This document shows positions 47,641 through 60,060 of a stretch of DNA of 64,000 nucleotides, piece after piece. Below the pieces are notes generated by a model, which was given only the letters and a program-made list of their open reading frames with translations, made no database searches and was not told where the DNA came from. Each line of letters begins with the position of its first letter. Position 1 is the stretch's first letter. This stretch comes from Bactrocera neohumeralis (Eukaryota > Arthropoda > Insecta > Diptera > Tephritidae): assembly GCF_024586455.1 (NCBI RefSeq), contig NC_065923.1, forward strand, positions 68,855,076-68,919,075. Reading direction: 5' to 3'. The position numbers and the translations under genes are program-made.

Positions 47641-49013
47641 AATCAAATTACTCACAATAGATCAGTATGAGATTGGAGCAGACAAAAAATGGTTTACAAA
47701 GATAACACTATATATGAAAATTTCTAAAAGATATCACTCAACAAGTGAAGTAAACAGAGGGATTGAAATCACAGGATCATGATCAGGATCATGATATATG
47801 GGTAGCATAAATTTCTACATAAACATAAGTCATAGATCCTTGAAATATTTGGTCAAATACATATGATTATGATCTTGCCACATTTTAGTAGCTAACACGA
47901 TCAGTCTCCCGAAAATCGTAATCAAGCTTTATATAAAGTTCTTGAACACCTATTGATCTTTGTTATAATAATACCAACACACTCTTTCAAAATCTCAACC
48001 CTTCTAGACTCTGCTAAATAGCGCGTACACACATCGTATTTCTTATATTAATTTTTCTAATTTACATGAAAAGGCGCCTTGTGGTCGCTTAACTATTTAA
48101 ATATATCTCCAATATTAGTGTTTATACAGTCAAACATATTATATAGAAATCAGTTAGGCAAACTTTTAACCAACTTCAAACAATAATTTCAATTTCTTTA
48201 TTTAAAGTATCCTGTTTATACTGCGATCACTGATCGTTACGCCATGATTTAACTGTTTGCTTCATGGCAACATATTTACGTTTTCTTTGTAGTTATACGT
48301 TGCGAAGAGACTATGTTTGCCCGCATAGAATTTGTTTGCTGTCTGCATTCCTGGCGAGCGCAGACAATAGAAATTGCAAGCACGATCGTTTACTGATCGT
48401 CAGTGTGAAATTTTTTGTTTATGGGAAAATGTGCTGTCGGGTTATATTCGAAATTTTTTAGACTAACGATTATCTAATTAGTTTGGTAGGTAGATAAATC
48501 AAGTAGCTAAATAAGGTTGATAGTTCAAGTAGCCAAGTGATCGTTGATAAATCAGATTTTGAAGATTTGCTGTTATGAGCTGTCGTGCTAGTAATACTAC
48601 AGGATGCTAGGATGCAGTTACAAACTATAATACTATAATATAACCCACCTTAATTGTTTTGGATTCTGCGCATATTCGAAATATTACAAAGTGATCATTA
48701 ACCGATCGTCAAAATTTTTAATAATAATTCTAAAGTGTTAGCGTGCGTTCAAAATATTCGAACAAAAAAACAATTATATGAGAATGCAGAGTTAACATTA
48801 GTCATACTAGATATGCACAGAGTTATCTTATAATACTAACTTAAACTGCTGCGATCAGTGATCATAAAAATTTGCGATCACAAAAATTATAAGTAATAAA
48901 TAATAAGAATAAATAATAATTGCTACAAAACTTACGATCTCGCATTTTGTCGTGCTGCTGTTGTCAATAAGACTAAATTTGCAGATGAAAAATTTTTGAC
49001 ACGATCACTGATC

Positions 49014-49932
49014 AATAAAAAACTGAACTCTCTTCACTTTATAAGCACTGCTGGTGTCTTCGTTTAACTTCGAGAGAAGTCAAGTAAATCGCAACTGAAT
49101 TCGCAATTTGTGCACTACAAACAAATTTGGAAACTGTAGTCTGTAGTGATAGCGCAAGCTCATCGGAGTTCTTCTGTGTTTGATTCGCTTGATTCGTATT
49201 TTTGAATAGTCCACTTTAAACTTCGTTTGCCGCATACACAAATGAAGCAAAAGCGCTTAAGTTATCACAAATTTTTTGAGTAATCTTTATTTGCAAGGAC
49301 ATAACTATTTTTAGCACCACAACATATTTCAACAGTCCACTACATTTGAGTTCATTTCACACACTTTTCAATTTGAAATGCAACCGTTAAATTCTCAGAG
49401 TCAACACGCCTGTCTGCCACTCACTTTGCGCACCGCTAACACGCCGAAAGTGCAACGTACGAACAAATGCATGCAACGAAATTATTTTTAGCTCGAGCTG
49501 CCAGTGAAATGCCGCATGCCACACGTGTCCAAGTGGAAATGCAACAACGGAATGATGCAGCACCGGCATAAGCAGCACGGAGTTAGTTGGCTGAACGCCG
49601 TCGAAGTGCTGGTGGTAGCGGTAAAGCATTTGCGGCAAGCAAAATAACCCGTGCAACACGAGCGAGGCAACATTGTCTGCTGCCGTCTTCGATCACTGTC
49701 GAACCGGCAGACAAGCAGGCAAGCGGAAGCGCTGTTACACACACACACACATACATATGTGTAGCAATGCGCCTGTGAACAGGCGTCCAAGCATCAGAAA
49801 CTGATCTGGTTTGATTAGTGAATGTTGTTGAGCGAAAGTGAAGTTGAAGTTTACCGGCAGGTGAGAGAGAAAGAGAGAGTGATCGATGAGAGCGCAATGC
49901 CGGCGAAAGGTAGCGGATCGAGCGCTCAAGGT
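49014..49932. other. Unique stretch, locally less A+T-rich, with CA run
   Basis: A CA run lies at about 49738-49752. Overlapping frames on both strands have no domain. A GA-rich stretch sits at 49863-49885. No gene recognised. Confidence 0.4.
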
Positions 49933-50003
49933 GTGTGGTGAATATTAGCGGTAAAGTGTGGTGAATATTGGTAGTAAAGTGTGGTGAATATTAGCAGTAA
50001 AGT
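49933..50003. repeat. 23-bp minisatellite, three copies
   Basis: GTGTGGTGAATATTAGCGGT with small changes, plus AAA, starts at 49933, 49956 and 49979, each 23 bases apart. Confidence 0.9.
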
Positions 50004-50517
50004 GCAGCAAAAGCAGCATGTTGCCGCAACATGTTGCTTGGTGTTGCTAGCGGCAATTATGCACTGGTATGTTGAAAATAAGGTGGGAGATGATTTGTTT
50101 GAGCAGTAAGCGTTGCAGAGAGGTAGTACAAATATTCTTATAAGATAAATATGATCATTTTGCTATTATTGAAAACTTGTAGACTTTTGCTAGTCCATAA
50201 AGAAGAGTTTTATATACCCGTATTAAGTCTTCTGTGATAAATCGAACTCAAAAGCGAAAGTAGAAGCTTTATTATATTAGTACAAGTACAGAAGGAGAGA
50301 GAGAGATACAGCGTTAGTAGAAGAAGGAAAGAATCAGGCTAACTTGAACAGAGTTTATATGAAGTTTCAAGATATAGAGCTTCCTAAGTACCAAATAATA
50401 CTTTCTGGGTCGAATAATGAAATTATTAATGTTAAACTTAGATCACATTCTTAATAATTTAGTGGCATTAGCAATGGGTGCATTCATCAAAGAAATTAAT
50501 AAAATAATTTACAAAAA
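50004..50517. other. Unique stretch
   Basis: Near 50022-50050 the words CATGTTGC and GCAACATG form a short inverted pair, echoing the GCAACA/TGTTGC pair in the array further right. Otherwise nothing is recognised. Confidence 0.35.
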
Positions 50518-50770
50518 TTGTTACTAAATTTATTTCTTGGTGTTCACATAACCAAATATGAGGTTAGTTATCGGGTTATTATTGGTTTGCTCTGGAAATA
50601 TGTGAGCTACTGGCCAATAAAATCACAGCTAATGCTTACAGCTTGTTGCTAAATTTATTTCTTGGTATGCACCAAATATGAGGTTAGTTATCGGGTTGTT
50701 ATTGGGTTGGACTCTGGAATTGGTTAAGCTACTGGTCTACAAATTTACAGCTAAAGCTTACAGCTTTTCA
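50518..50770. repeat. Two-copy tandem duplication, 125 bp period
   Basis: TTGTTACTAAATTTATTTCT starts at 50518 and a one-base variant at 50643. Each copy continues with CCAAATATGAGGTTAGTTAT then CGGGTT.TTATTGG, and ends with AGCT.ATGCTTACAGCTT or a close variant. Confidence 0.85.
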
Positions 50771-50799
50771 ACGCCAATTTGCATATTTCTGTAGGCCGA

Positions 50800-51165
50800 A
50801 CAGTTTCAGAAACATGTTGCAGCTAATCATTACGCAACATTCTGTGTTGGTAAACATGTTGCAAAGAGCTAATCAATATGTATAAACTTTTTATTTTATT
50901 TATATGCTATTTATGTAGACTGCTGCTTCAGCAACTAGTTGCCACGAGCTATTAAGCAACATTTTGTGTTGCTAAACATCTTGCAATGCACTAATAAATG
51001 TTTATAAACATTTTTTATTGATATTTATATGCTATTTATGTAGACTTCTGCTTCAGCAACTAGTTGCCACCAGCTATTAAGCAACATTTTGTGTTGCTAC
51101 ACATGTTGCAATGCACTATTAAATTTTTATAAACTATTTTTTATATTTACATATACACATACAAC
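50800..51165. repeat. ~122-125 bp minisatellite, three copies
   Basis: GCAACATTTTGTGTTGCTAA (or a variant) is at 50834, 50956 and 51081, spacings 122 and 125. Each unit has TATGCTATTTATGTAGACT, TTCAGCAACTAGTTGCCAC and the inverted pair GCAACA...TGTTGC that could form a small stem. Copies 2 and 3 are nearly identical. Confidence 0.88.
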
Positions 51166-52940
51166 CTTTTTATTTTATTTTTCCAACGAGCGCAGTGCAC
51201 CGTTGACTGATAGCCTAAAACGTTTACACTTTATCGCGCATTTTCGAGACAACGTGAGCTGCATGCTCGGCCTTTAATAAATTAAAGCGCATTTATTAAG
51301 CCGCCACTGCAACGCGGCTATCAACACATTTGTGACCCAATAAAATCGCTTAATAATATGGCAGCGTGGAGCCAAGTGCACGCACCGCACCGCAGCAAAG
51401 TAAGTAAAATGAAGCCAAAAATATGATAAATTTGTCTTATATATAAAAGAATATATCAATTTCGCGGCCGTGCAAATTTCACGGAAGAAAACGCTATAAT
51501 GTAAAAATAAAATTAGCGAAATTGGGACAAATGCGCGCGCATGCGCGCCCATAAAACACAGCCGAGGGCGCAAAGGAAGGCTGGCACCAAGTAGCCGCAC
51601 ACGAAAAATATTGTCAAGGAAGCAAACACAGAAAAAAATATAAATAAAAATTTGCTGTGCAACAACAAAAAGTGACCTGCTTTAGTCGCAAACGACGCTA
51701 CGTACACACAGGCAGACCAGCCAGGCGTTCCAGTATACTCATTATAATTTGGTCATAATCGACAGGCGCACGAACTGTCGCCTGGACGGACATGCAAGCC
51801 ACATGGCATTACCGCAATACTGGGCGCACAATGCGACGATGTGCGTTGCAAAATCGGTGGACTGGCATTTTTGACATATCGCGCATTGCCAAATACTTAA
51901 CTGCTCCATATATTTCAGGCACATTTCACTTTAACAATGGTCAACAGCAACTACATGGCAAGAGCAACAAGAAGAGTAAGGCGAACAATGCATTGCAGCT
52001 TGTACTTGAGCACGCTGTGGCTTGGCTGTGGCTGCGCATGCGCCAACATCAATTGGGTGAATGGCGAAAAGAAGTTGTAAAATCTCGTAAATTTTTTTTT
52101 TATTTAATTTTTTATACTTTTTATTTTTATTATTTATTTTTATCGCGCTGTCGGCTGTGATGCATCATAAACGTAGCTGTAAATGTGTCAAATAATGGAC
52201 AGAAAGGAAAACCATTTAGTGATATGCAATTCTTTCTTTGTGCTGAGCGCATGAAAGGAAAATGGGTCAGTGGTGCTGGCTGGATATAAGGTATGGCCAA
52301 GACAAATTGTCGCTGGTGAATTGTTGAAATGCAGTATATTTTTTGGTATTTTTTTGGCTGTGTGTGCTCGTACAGCTCACTTAACCGCTCGTTTATGCAA
52401 AATAGCTCTGAAGTGGCAATGATTTGTTGCTTTGGCGCTGTCTAAACTTAGACGTTGGTTAACTGAGATTTCTGCAATAATAATGGCTAGGGTTATTTAT
52501 GACTTGAAGGATATGTTTTGTTTGGGAGCAGCGCGATTGGCGAGTGGTGTTCATAGCGGTAGCTTAATAGTGTTCATTGTACTCGTAGAACACAAGACTC
52601 GCATAGAAAGATGATGAAAACGTCGATTAAGTATGTCTGGGATCATATTACTATTGTGATAACAACAAGGTACTCAATATTTTGATTTATGTAATATGTT
52701 CTAAGATATTTCAAACCGCTTTTAACCTAATTTTGAATGATTTGAGGCAAAGGCGCAGAAAATGTAAATTGGCAAAACTTTAATCACTAACAGGCAATCC
52801 ACCCAGACACTCACTGATCATATGACATATCATCTTCTATCTGTTTCAATGATGTCACGAGTTCATAACCCATCTACAGTAATGAGGATACGGAGTAAAA
52901 TTGGCTACGCTTTTCGCTAATGAGTCTGAAATTGGTATCG
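51166..52940. other. Unique non-coding stretch
   Basis: Somewhat less A+T-rich at 51180-52060. Overlapping frames on both strands show no domain. A frame at 52432-52614 starts with TTG and is not called. Confidence 0.4.
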
Positions 52941-53150
52941 AAGAAGCTTAAAGTTCTGTGAGGTGTTGCTTATTTACTTTAATAGATTAAGAGAGCTTTT
53001 CACTGCTACAGAAGCAAGTTAAAAGCTCATAAGAAGCTTAAAGCTCTGTGGGATATCACTCATAAATAGTCTAGTGAATCAAGAGAGCTTTTCATTGCTA
53101 CAGAAGGAAGCTTAAAGCTCATAAAAAGCTCTAAAGACTATTTTATAAAT
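52941..53150. repeat. Tandem duplication, ~90 bp period
   Basis: AAGAAGCTTAAAG.TCTGTG starts at 52941 and 53031, and AGAGAGCTTTTCA.TGCTACA at about 52989 and 53081. A partial third copy ends near 53140. The words AAGCTTAAAGCTC and AAAGCTC are themselves repeated. Confidence 0.8.
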
Positions 53151-54966
53151 ATAATTACAATTATTATTTAGTAACAGGGAGCACTCAGCTTTGCTTTGTT
53201 CGACATAATCAATAATCACAAAACCATCTCTCGATTCGTCCCTTCGGATCTCCTAAAATGATCAATTGGATAACGTTATGACACCGGCTGTTCCAAGTTT
53301 AACTTATTTTTTCTGAGTATTGGTCATTTTTGCCGATATAGATATGACAGAACATGTGGGTTTTCAACAAAGCCTGAAATACTCAATAATATTTCATAGC
53401 CTGACTTCAACAACAAAAATATGGCTATTGCTATGAGAAATGTTGTGCAATAATGATCACAATTATATTGTGCGATCACTTGGATAAATTTTTGAATTCA
53501 GAGGTACCAGTTCCAGTTATAGCAATATTTTTCCTGATACACTCAAAGTCCACTTAACTGACTCCTACATATTAGGTTTGTTGAAAGTTGATCAAGTACT
53601 TGAAAGAGTTTTGATAATTATATATATCTATGACTAGCTAGATTAACTCCGAGAATGATTTCAGCGATTTTTCAATTCATGTTAGTATAACCATTGCTAC
53701 TTCGAGCAATATTTGCTATGTCAACGAACTGACATGGCACAAACCATTGTATATCTTATGACTTTTTCATAGGGACCACTGATTTTCTAACATTTTTTGA
53801 AGCAAGATCTCGTCTATATTTTCTAATTTAGATTTATCGTATATAAAGTGAGCGTTTTTTCTCTTTTCTTTCCTTTTCTACAATAGTTACCTATAAACTT
53901 ATGCAAATTATACCAGAAAGGCAGACACACACAGGCCGAATGCACTGCAGAAGTAAAAAGGCGCGATATAACAAAAGACATAACTGAGCTCTAAGTAAAG
54001 AGAATAATAAAAATAAAATACCATATACATACATATGTACATATGTATATGTGGAAAAGCGGAGAACCGATTGCCAATATGTTAAGGGCTTTGTGCCGTG
54101 GAAAATCTAATATAAATAAATACAATGCAAAATCATAGGCATAAACACATAAACACTGTAATATAATATATACATATGTATGTGTAAGTGAGTATAAATG
54201 TATGATTGTATATACACATATGAGTGTATATGTGTTAAATTTGCTTGAGAAAGGTTAGTTGGTTACAAATAAATGGGAACAAGGAGCAGCGGCAGCACTC
54301 AAAATCTCATTCACATGCAAAATAAATATTGTTTCCACTTTGTGGCAAAGTAAAGCAAAGGAAAGCGTATCAAAAGAATATTAAATATGCATAAAAACGA
54401 AATGAAATAAATGGGCAAATAGAAAGGCAAGCCCACGGGCGTGTGAGAGCGTTGCAATGTGAGTTTTGAGTGCTAGATATTTTTTAGAAGTTTTTGATTC
54501 CTCCTATAATTATGCCTATCTCTGCTGAATTTGAATACATTGTATATATTTTGAAGCATGCAATTATTTTAAAATATATTTCTTTTTTACGAAACTCAGG
54601 TCTCACCTTATTGTTTTGCTATTTGGCAGGGTTGCTCATGCTTCATTAATATTCACCTTTTATGGCCTGAAAATGGCTCGATTGTGAGTGTCAGCAAGTG
54701 AATTTCAAGGATTTGCGTCCTTTAATGTATGACAATATTCTTAAATTTATTTAAATAAACTGATCTTCCATCGAATAAAGGATGGCAAGTATATAAGAAA
54801 TGCGTAAAAAACTCTATTATTAGGTTGTAAAATAAATGTGTATAAAATATGCCACGACATGTTTAGAATTTATAGAAAAGTGTCAAAAAATTTACAAAAG
54901 ATTTCAAAATTTATATTATTATGTAAACCTTCAGAGAGAACGCCGAAAAGATCATCTCAGTTTATT
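53151..54966. other. Unique non-coding stretch
   Basis: Includes ACATATGTACATATGTATAT-type simple sequence near 54030 and 54170. No gene recognised. Confidence 0.4.
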
Positions 54967-55310
54967 GCATGGAAGTGACAATTTTTTGTTTGAATAACAT
55001 CATACAAAAAACTATGGGTATAAGTAACCGGTTAATTACCTAACAGCGCACCAGAAATTTCTGTTACTGTTTGTATTAGTTTCTTAAGGCTTAGACAATT
55101 TTTTTGGCTTGAATAACACCCTACAAGGAAACTATCGGTTAAGTCACCGGTTAATTATTCAAAAATCTCAGAGAAGCATGGAAGTGACAATTTTTTGTAT
55201 TGAATAACATCCTACAAGGAAACTATGGGTTAAGTAACCAGTTAATTACCTAACAGCGCTACCAGAAATATCTGTTAAAGTTTGTATGAATTTCTTAGGA
55301 CCCAATTGAG
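54967..55310 (+). repeat. Three-unit tandem repeat, also present at 39305-39380
   Basis: GCATGGAAGTGACAATTTTT starts at 54967 and again at 55177 (210 apart). A shorter middle unit begins near 55093. Each unit carries GAATAACA.CCTACAA, AACTATGGGTTAAGTAACC, GGTTAATTACCTAACAGCGC and CCAGAAAT.TCTGTTA. The match on the minus strand 16 kb away shows this is a dispersed family, not just a local duplication. Confidence 0.82.
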
Positions 55311-57529
55311 AATTCTAACTAAGGGTAGCAATGATTTGCTGGGCACTTAATGTTCTATATTCTCTTATAAGTCAATACCGGAATCACAGGTCATGTTGGA
55401 AAACCCTTACCTTAACTTAGACTAAAAAAATCGGCGTTTGGTTTCTACAAAACGGAGCAGGTCTAAAGCAAATGTACCTGCTTATTTAGGACAAACTTAG
55501 CTTAAGTGGTGTTAATGTACTCCCGAAAGCTATTACAAAACCCCATGAAGTCCCCAATCCAAAGTAGGTAAGTGAAAATCGAATCATTAACCGTCTCCGT
55601 AATCGAAGAAAGAAAGTTTGAAGAGCTTTTGGCAAAGGATTTCCTTTTGTATCTAGGACTTCGTTATATGCCTTAGAAAATATAACATTTAATCTAGTAT
55701 TGAATCATCGGTTTAAGAGGAGTTATATTATTTCTTAAAAATGGTGGTGGACTATGAAGAAATATTTACATCATCTAATCAAAACTCATCTGAAAGTAAG
55801 ACAATTTGTATTAAATTAACCTAAAAGTTATGAATAAGTTATATATATTAACAATTAAGCTGAAATACCAGAACCAGCATAGGTTATATATTCAGTTAAG
55901 TTGCAATATTATAAAAAACCATGCTTATGAGTTATAGAGGCAAATATTCGATATATTCTTAGTTCAAGTGCCTAGGGTAAGTAGTAAGACCTACCGAAAC
56001 TGAATTTTACCAACAGTAGCCTATCGAAGACACTTAATTAAAAATACGTTGTAAATCGGTAGTTGTGAGCAAACTAACAAAATGACGGTAAGAACTAGTT
56101 CTATTCAAAGGCTTAGTTGTATAATCACCAGAGACAGAGGATAGGCTCAACTACCTTCGTATTTCAAGGTTTATTGACATTCTCAAATATCTTGAGGATA
56201 TATTTTGAGAATGCTGTCGTGTACACAGTTCTTGTGCGGTGAAAATCTGGTGTCAGAACCAAATGTCTGGGGAAGCAATATATGAAAGTTGCTTTGAAGT
56301 CGCTTCAATTAAAAGAAGAATCTTCCGAACTTGCAGAAGAGAAGCATGAAAAAGTATTGAAAAGGGAGGCGAAACATATCTACATATATTACGTTAACAT
56401 TTACTCAAACGAGAGTTATAAAGCGGTATTAAACCAGATAACAGAATATATACGAGTCTCTGTCAAACAGCGCCACAGTCTTGTCTGGTTTATCCACTGA
56501 TATGTTATTTGATTGAAACTACAGACTCGACAGAGTTCATGAAACATTTAAGGAACACAAATACAACGTTTTTGGGACCATCACCTCTTCTTCATAAATA
56601 AAAGTAGTATTCTTCTTTATTGGCGTAGTATTATTAATATAAGCGATAATATAATAAAAACCTCTCTGTTTTAAGTTTATAACCCACTTACTATATATCA
56701 ACTAGACTTAAAATAAACACCAACAACAACAACATTGAAAAAATTGCAATCAACTGCTCGCCTATATAAACCCGACCCAACCCTAAAAACCATCAGCTTT
56801 TGAAAAAAATTGTAAATGACAGTTACTTTTATTTTCATGCAGCAAAACATGATCGATGACCGTTATTGTTGCCAGACAGCAACAGTAAAAACTGCATGTA
56901 TTGGCTTTACAATATTTTCTTTGCATATATACTGTTATTTCAAGACGCTTTTTATTTACAAGCAGCGGCCAAAGATTTGCATGCAAATATTTATGTGTGT
57001 TAAGCGTCAGTTTTGCATTTATGCAAATTTTTATGCGAGTTGCTTCTTTGTGAAATTTTTCTTTAGCAAAAAGTTGTAGTTAAAATACGCAAGCGCACAA
57101 AAACGGTCAACAACGTGGGTGTTATTGTTAATATTTTATTGTTATTTTGTTTTTATTGCCTACATGTTTCAGTTTTTGCTTCATTTTGACTGTCAAGAAA
57201 TGACGACTTTGACAGTTGACAATGACAATCGGCATAATAACGGTACAAGTTTAGCGCTGCTGCCAAAGCCTAGCAGTTTCAGTAGTCTTACCATTATATT
57301 AGTTATTGGCAGTCAATTTGTGGACGCTGTTGGTGAGCTTATTATATGTAAATATATAATGGAGAATGGTAATATGAATATTTTTAGCCATGGAGGATTT
57401 GGCGTACATTTTGTGCCCAGTCAATAAGGAAAAACAATTGTATTCTGCTAAAGAATGTAAATTTACGGAAAATGTGCTGAGAGAACTTAAAAAAATTATT
57501 TTTCATCATAAAATATTAATTTGAAAATT
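55311..57529. other. Unique non-coding stretch
   Basis: No gene recognised. A frame at 57119-57427 begins with GTG and shows no homology I know. Confidence 0.4.
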
Positions 57530-57762
57530 ATATGGCAACCCTGTATAATTTTTTGTACATATGTATATAAAAGCTAACACTTTATATTTTGCTAAATTTT
57601 AGTAAAATACAATTTTTTTGAAATATAAATACATATAAATAGTATGGCAACCCTAATTTTTTTAGACAGGTCTATTTAAGAGTTAACTCTTTATATTTGG
57701 TAGAACCTTGGTAAAATATTAATTTTAAATAGTGCAAATAAAATAAAAAAGATATAATGTAC

Positions 57763-57806
57763 ATATACATACATACATACATACATACATTTATGTATGT
57801 ATGTGT
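57763..57806. repeat. ATAC/GTAT microsatellite
   Basis: CATA repeated about nine times followed by TTATGTATGTATGTG, so the locus is a short CATA run next to its complement. It extends one unit of the TGGCAAC array from ~112 to 171 bases. Confidence 0.9.
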
Positions 57807-58289
57807 AAAATTATATGGCAACCCTGTAAATTTTTATGGACACATGTCTTTAAAAACTGACAATTTATATTTGGCCAAAATTGTGTAGAATATCAAATTT
57901 ACACATTAAGCATTTAAAAAAATAAATGTGGCAACCCTATTAAAATAAAATAATTAAACTACATTTTAAACCCGTCTGTCTGTTGTCACATTACTTGAAT
58001 TCCAAACAATCTGGTAATAAGCCGCTGTTTACTCAATAAGTGTGATGAAATACTCGTTTCAACATACGTGGCAACACCATTTACTGTCATGTGAAACTTC
58101 GTTCATGCATATGTATGTGTGAACTTTAAAATATGATTTTTCTATTATTTATATACATACATTATTTCTGTTTTTTGCGATATACAAGTAAGTTCAGTTA
58201 GTTTTAAATGTATGGCAACTCCTTTTATAAAGCCGCATTAGTTATAGAGAAAATTACAAAATACGGCAAAATATTGATACTTGCAAAGA

Positions 58290-58560
58290 AAATATTATAT
58301 AATAATAAAATCTGCTTTGTTTTAAGCCCTAAAATATTACACATATGGCAACCTCCTTACAAAAAATACAAATCTGCTTAGTTTTAACCCTTAAAATACA
58401 TTTCATATGGCAACCTTCTTAAAAAAAAATTGCAAATCTGCTTAGTTTTAATTCTGAAAATATTTTTATATGGCAACCTTCATAAAAAAAATACGAATCT
58501 GCTTAGTTTCAACCCTGAAAATATTTTTCATATGGCAGCCCTTTTTTTATATTTTCGAAA
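58290..58560. repeat. 62-bp minisatellite, four copies
   Basis: TATGGCAACC is at 58344, 58406, 58469 and 58531, exactly 62-63 bases apart. Each unit reads AATCTGCTTAGTTTTAACCC, then TGAAAATATTTTTCATATGG, then CAACCTTCTTAAAAAAA with few changes. This high-regularity block is nested in the older TGGCAAC array. Confidence 0.9.
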
Positions 58561-59200
58561 AAATGTATGAAAAGGTAGCCGCATATTTGTTATTGCGCAA
58601 ATTGCTGCTATAAAACTTTTCTTGTGAAATCTTCGACGTTTAACACTTAAAAATATTCACAACCTGGCAACCCTCTCGAAAAGTGATAAACTTGTTGTTG
58701 CCTCTCAATACATGATTTTAAAACATACTTTGATTTGGGAAATATGTTTAATGAATTTAAACTAAAATTTGCATTGTATAATTTTCATATAGAGTTGCCA
58801 TATTACAAAAAAATACTTAATAATATTTCGATTCGAGTATTTGTTTTTCATTATTAAATTTTAAACAATTTGTTAATTGTATTATTTTCATACAGGGTTG
58901 CCATATTACAAAAAAAAATACAAAATAATTTTTGCTGCTTCCGATATTTTATTTCTTTAAATCACAAATTATTTTAATTTCCGAAAGTTTTTTTCAAAAA
59001 ATGTCAATAAAATATTTTTACGTGGCAACCCCATTAAAATTTGTAATTTTAGAGGTACATACTTGCAATATATAATAATAATAAATAACATAATATTACT
59101 CATTTGATATATGAAATTTAAACCTACATATGTATGTACATATATATTATTTGCCAAAATTTGTGACGGCATTTCTACCAGAATATTACCAAGACAACCC

Positions 59201-59835
59201 TAATGCTAAAAAACTTCGGTAAAAATTGTTAAGGAAGCCATTTTTAAAAATCGGCTGGCAATTAAAAATTCAAGCTGATGTAAGTAACTTAAACTTCCAC
59301 AAAAAAAAAGAAAAAGTCACAAAAATGTGTTGCCAAACCACAATAATTTAACTTTTCCTACTAAAAATCGCCTAGAAAGGAACATCTGTCCAAAAAACTG
59401 TTTTGAAATTTGAGCTGTGCAGCATTCTATAGCTAAGCAAAAATGTGAAAAAAATGTATTAGTAGCAACAGCAGTTTAAACCAACTTGCCACCAGTCACA
59501 CGCTGCCACATTTTACGTACTACATACATACATACATAAGTATTTACACACAAACACGCACAAGTGGAAAAAAAGTCACAGAATAGCTAAGAAAGGCCAA
59601 CTGACTGGCAAAGCAAACGGCAAAAGAACACGCCAGCAGCCGAGACTGCCACAGTGAAGGTGAAATTTGATATGTGCAACCACCCGCATAGCCAAGGTGG
59701 AGCGGAACAGCGCCTGCAGTAAGCCACATTGGTGGTAAGTGTGGCAAGTTGTGGCCAAAATAAGGAAAAAACACGCAAAAAATTATATTTTATGGCCGAG
59801 CATATTTTTGTGGCAAGCACTTGAATAAATATTAA
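59201..59835. other. Unique non-coding stretch
   Basis: No gene recognised. The 59500-59760 part is less A+T-rich. Confidence 0.35.
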
Positions 59836-60060
59836 AGAAAAAATTAAAAAATAAATTGAAAAAAAAAAAAAAAATAAAATGCAAAAAAAAATAAATTAAA
59901 AAATAAAAAAAAAAAAAAAAAAAATTAATTAAAAAAAAAAAATTAAAAAAAAAAAGTTAAAAAAAACTTGAAATACAATTAAAAAAATTAAAAACAATTT
60001 CTAAAAAAATTAAAATAAAGATTTTCCAAAAAAATTTCAAAAGTTGCAAAAAAATATTTG
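59836..60060. repeat. A-rich low-complexity tract
   Basis: Runs of A broken by T (AAAATTAAAAAA), with nothing else for ~220 bases. Confidence 0.9.

Larger units (their letters stand above)
46200..49013. other. GATC-dense segment with repeated GATCNNNGATC motifs
   Basis: By hand count about 44 GATC words fall in ~2.75 kb, several times the number expected from this base composition. Paired forms with 7-base spacing occur at 46260, 46372, 46553, 47367, 47524, 48225, 48853 and 49003, reading GATCGCTGATC, GATCACCGATC, GATCAGCGATC, GATCACTGATC or GATCAGTGATC. Some come from local duplications, others sit in unrelated sequence. No coding frame is supported. Function is unknown. Confidence 0.65.
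57530..59200. repeat. TGGCAACCCT array, several repeat backgrounds
   Basis: TATGGCAACC or a close form occurs at 57531, 57643, 57814, 57927, 58069, 58211, 58344, 58406, 58469, 58531, 58664 and 59023, and in reverse (GTTGCCA) near 58796 and 58897. The left units are ~112 bases and include CTTTATATTTGGCTAAAATT. Further right the surrounding sequence changes while the TGGCAAC core stays. The motif is the reverse complement of that in the 19560-21310 array. Confidence 0.75.

Noticed and set aside
52432..52614. 60-codon frame with protein-like composition
   Set aside because: Starts with TTG and I recognise no homologous family; it may be chance.
56282..56500. 72-codon frame with Glu/Lys-rich start
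   Set aside because: No homology, no codon bias evidence and stops shortly around it; probably chance.
57119..57427. 102-codon frame
   Set aside because: Starts with GTG, no family recognised and no splice context.
58780..58910. Full RFX X-box
   Set aside because: GTTGCCATATTACA has only one good half-site; the second half does not fit RRNAAC.
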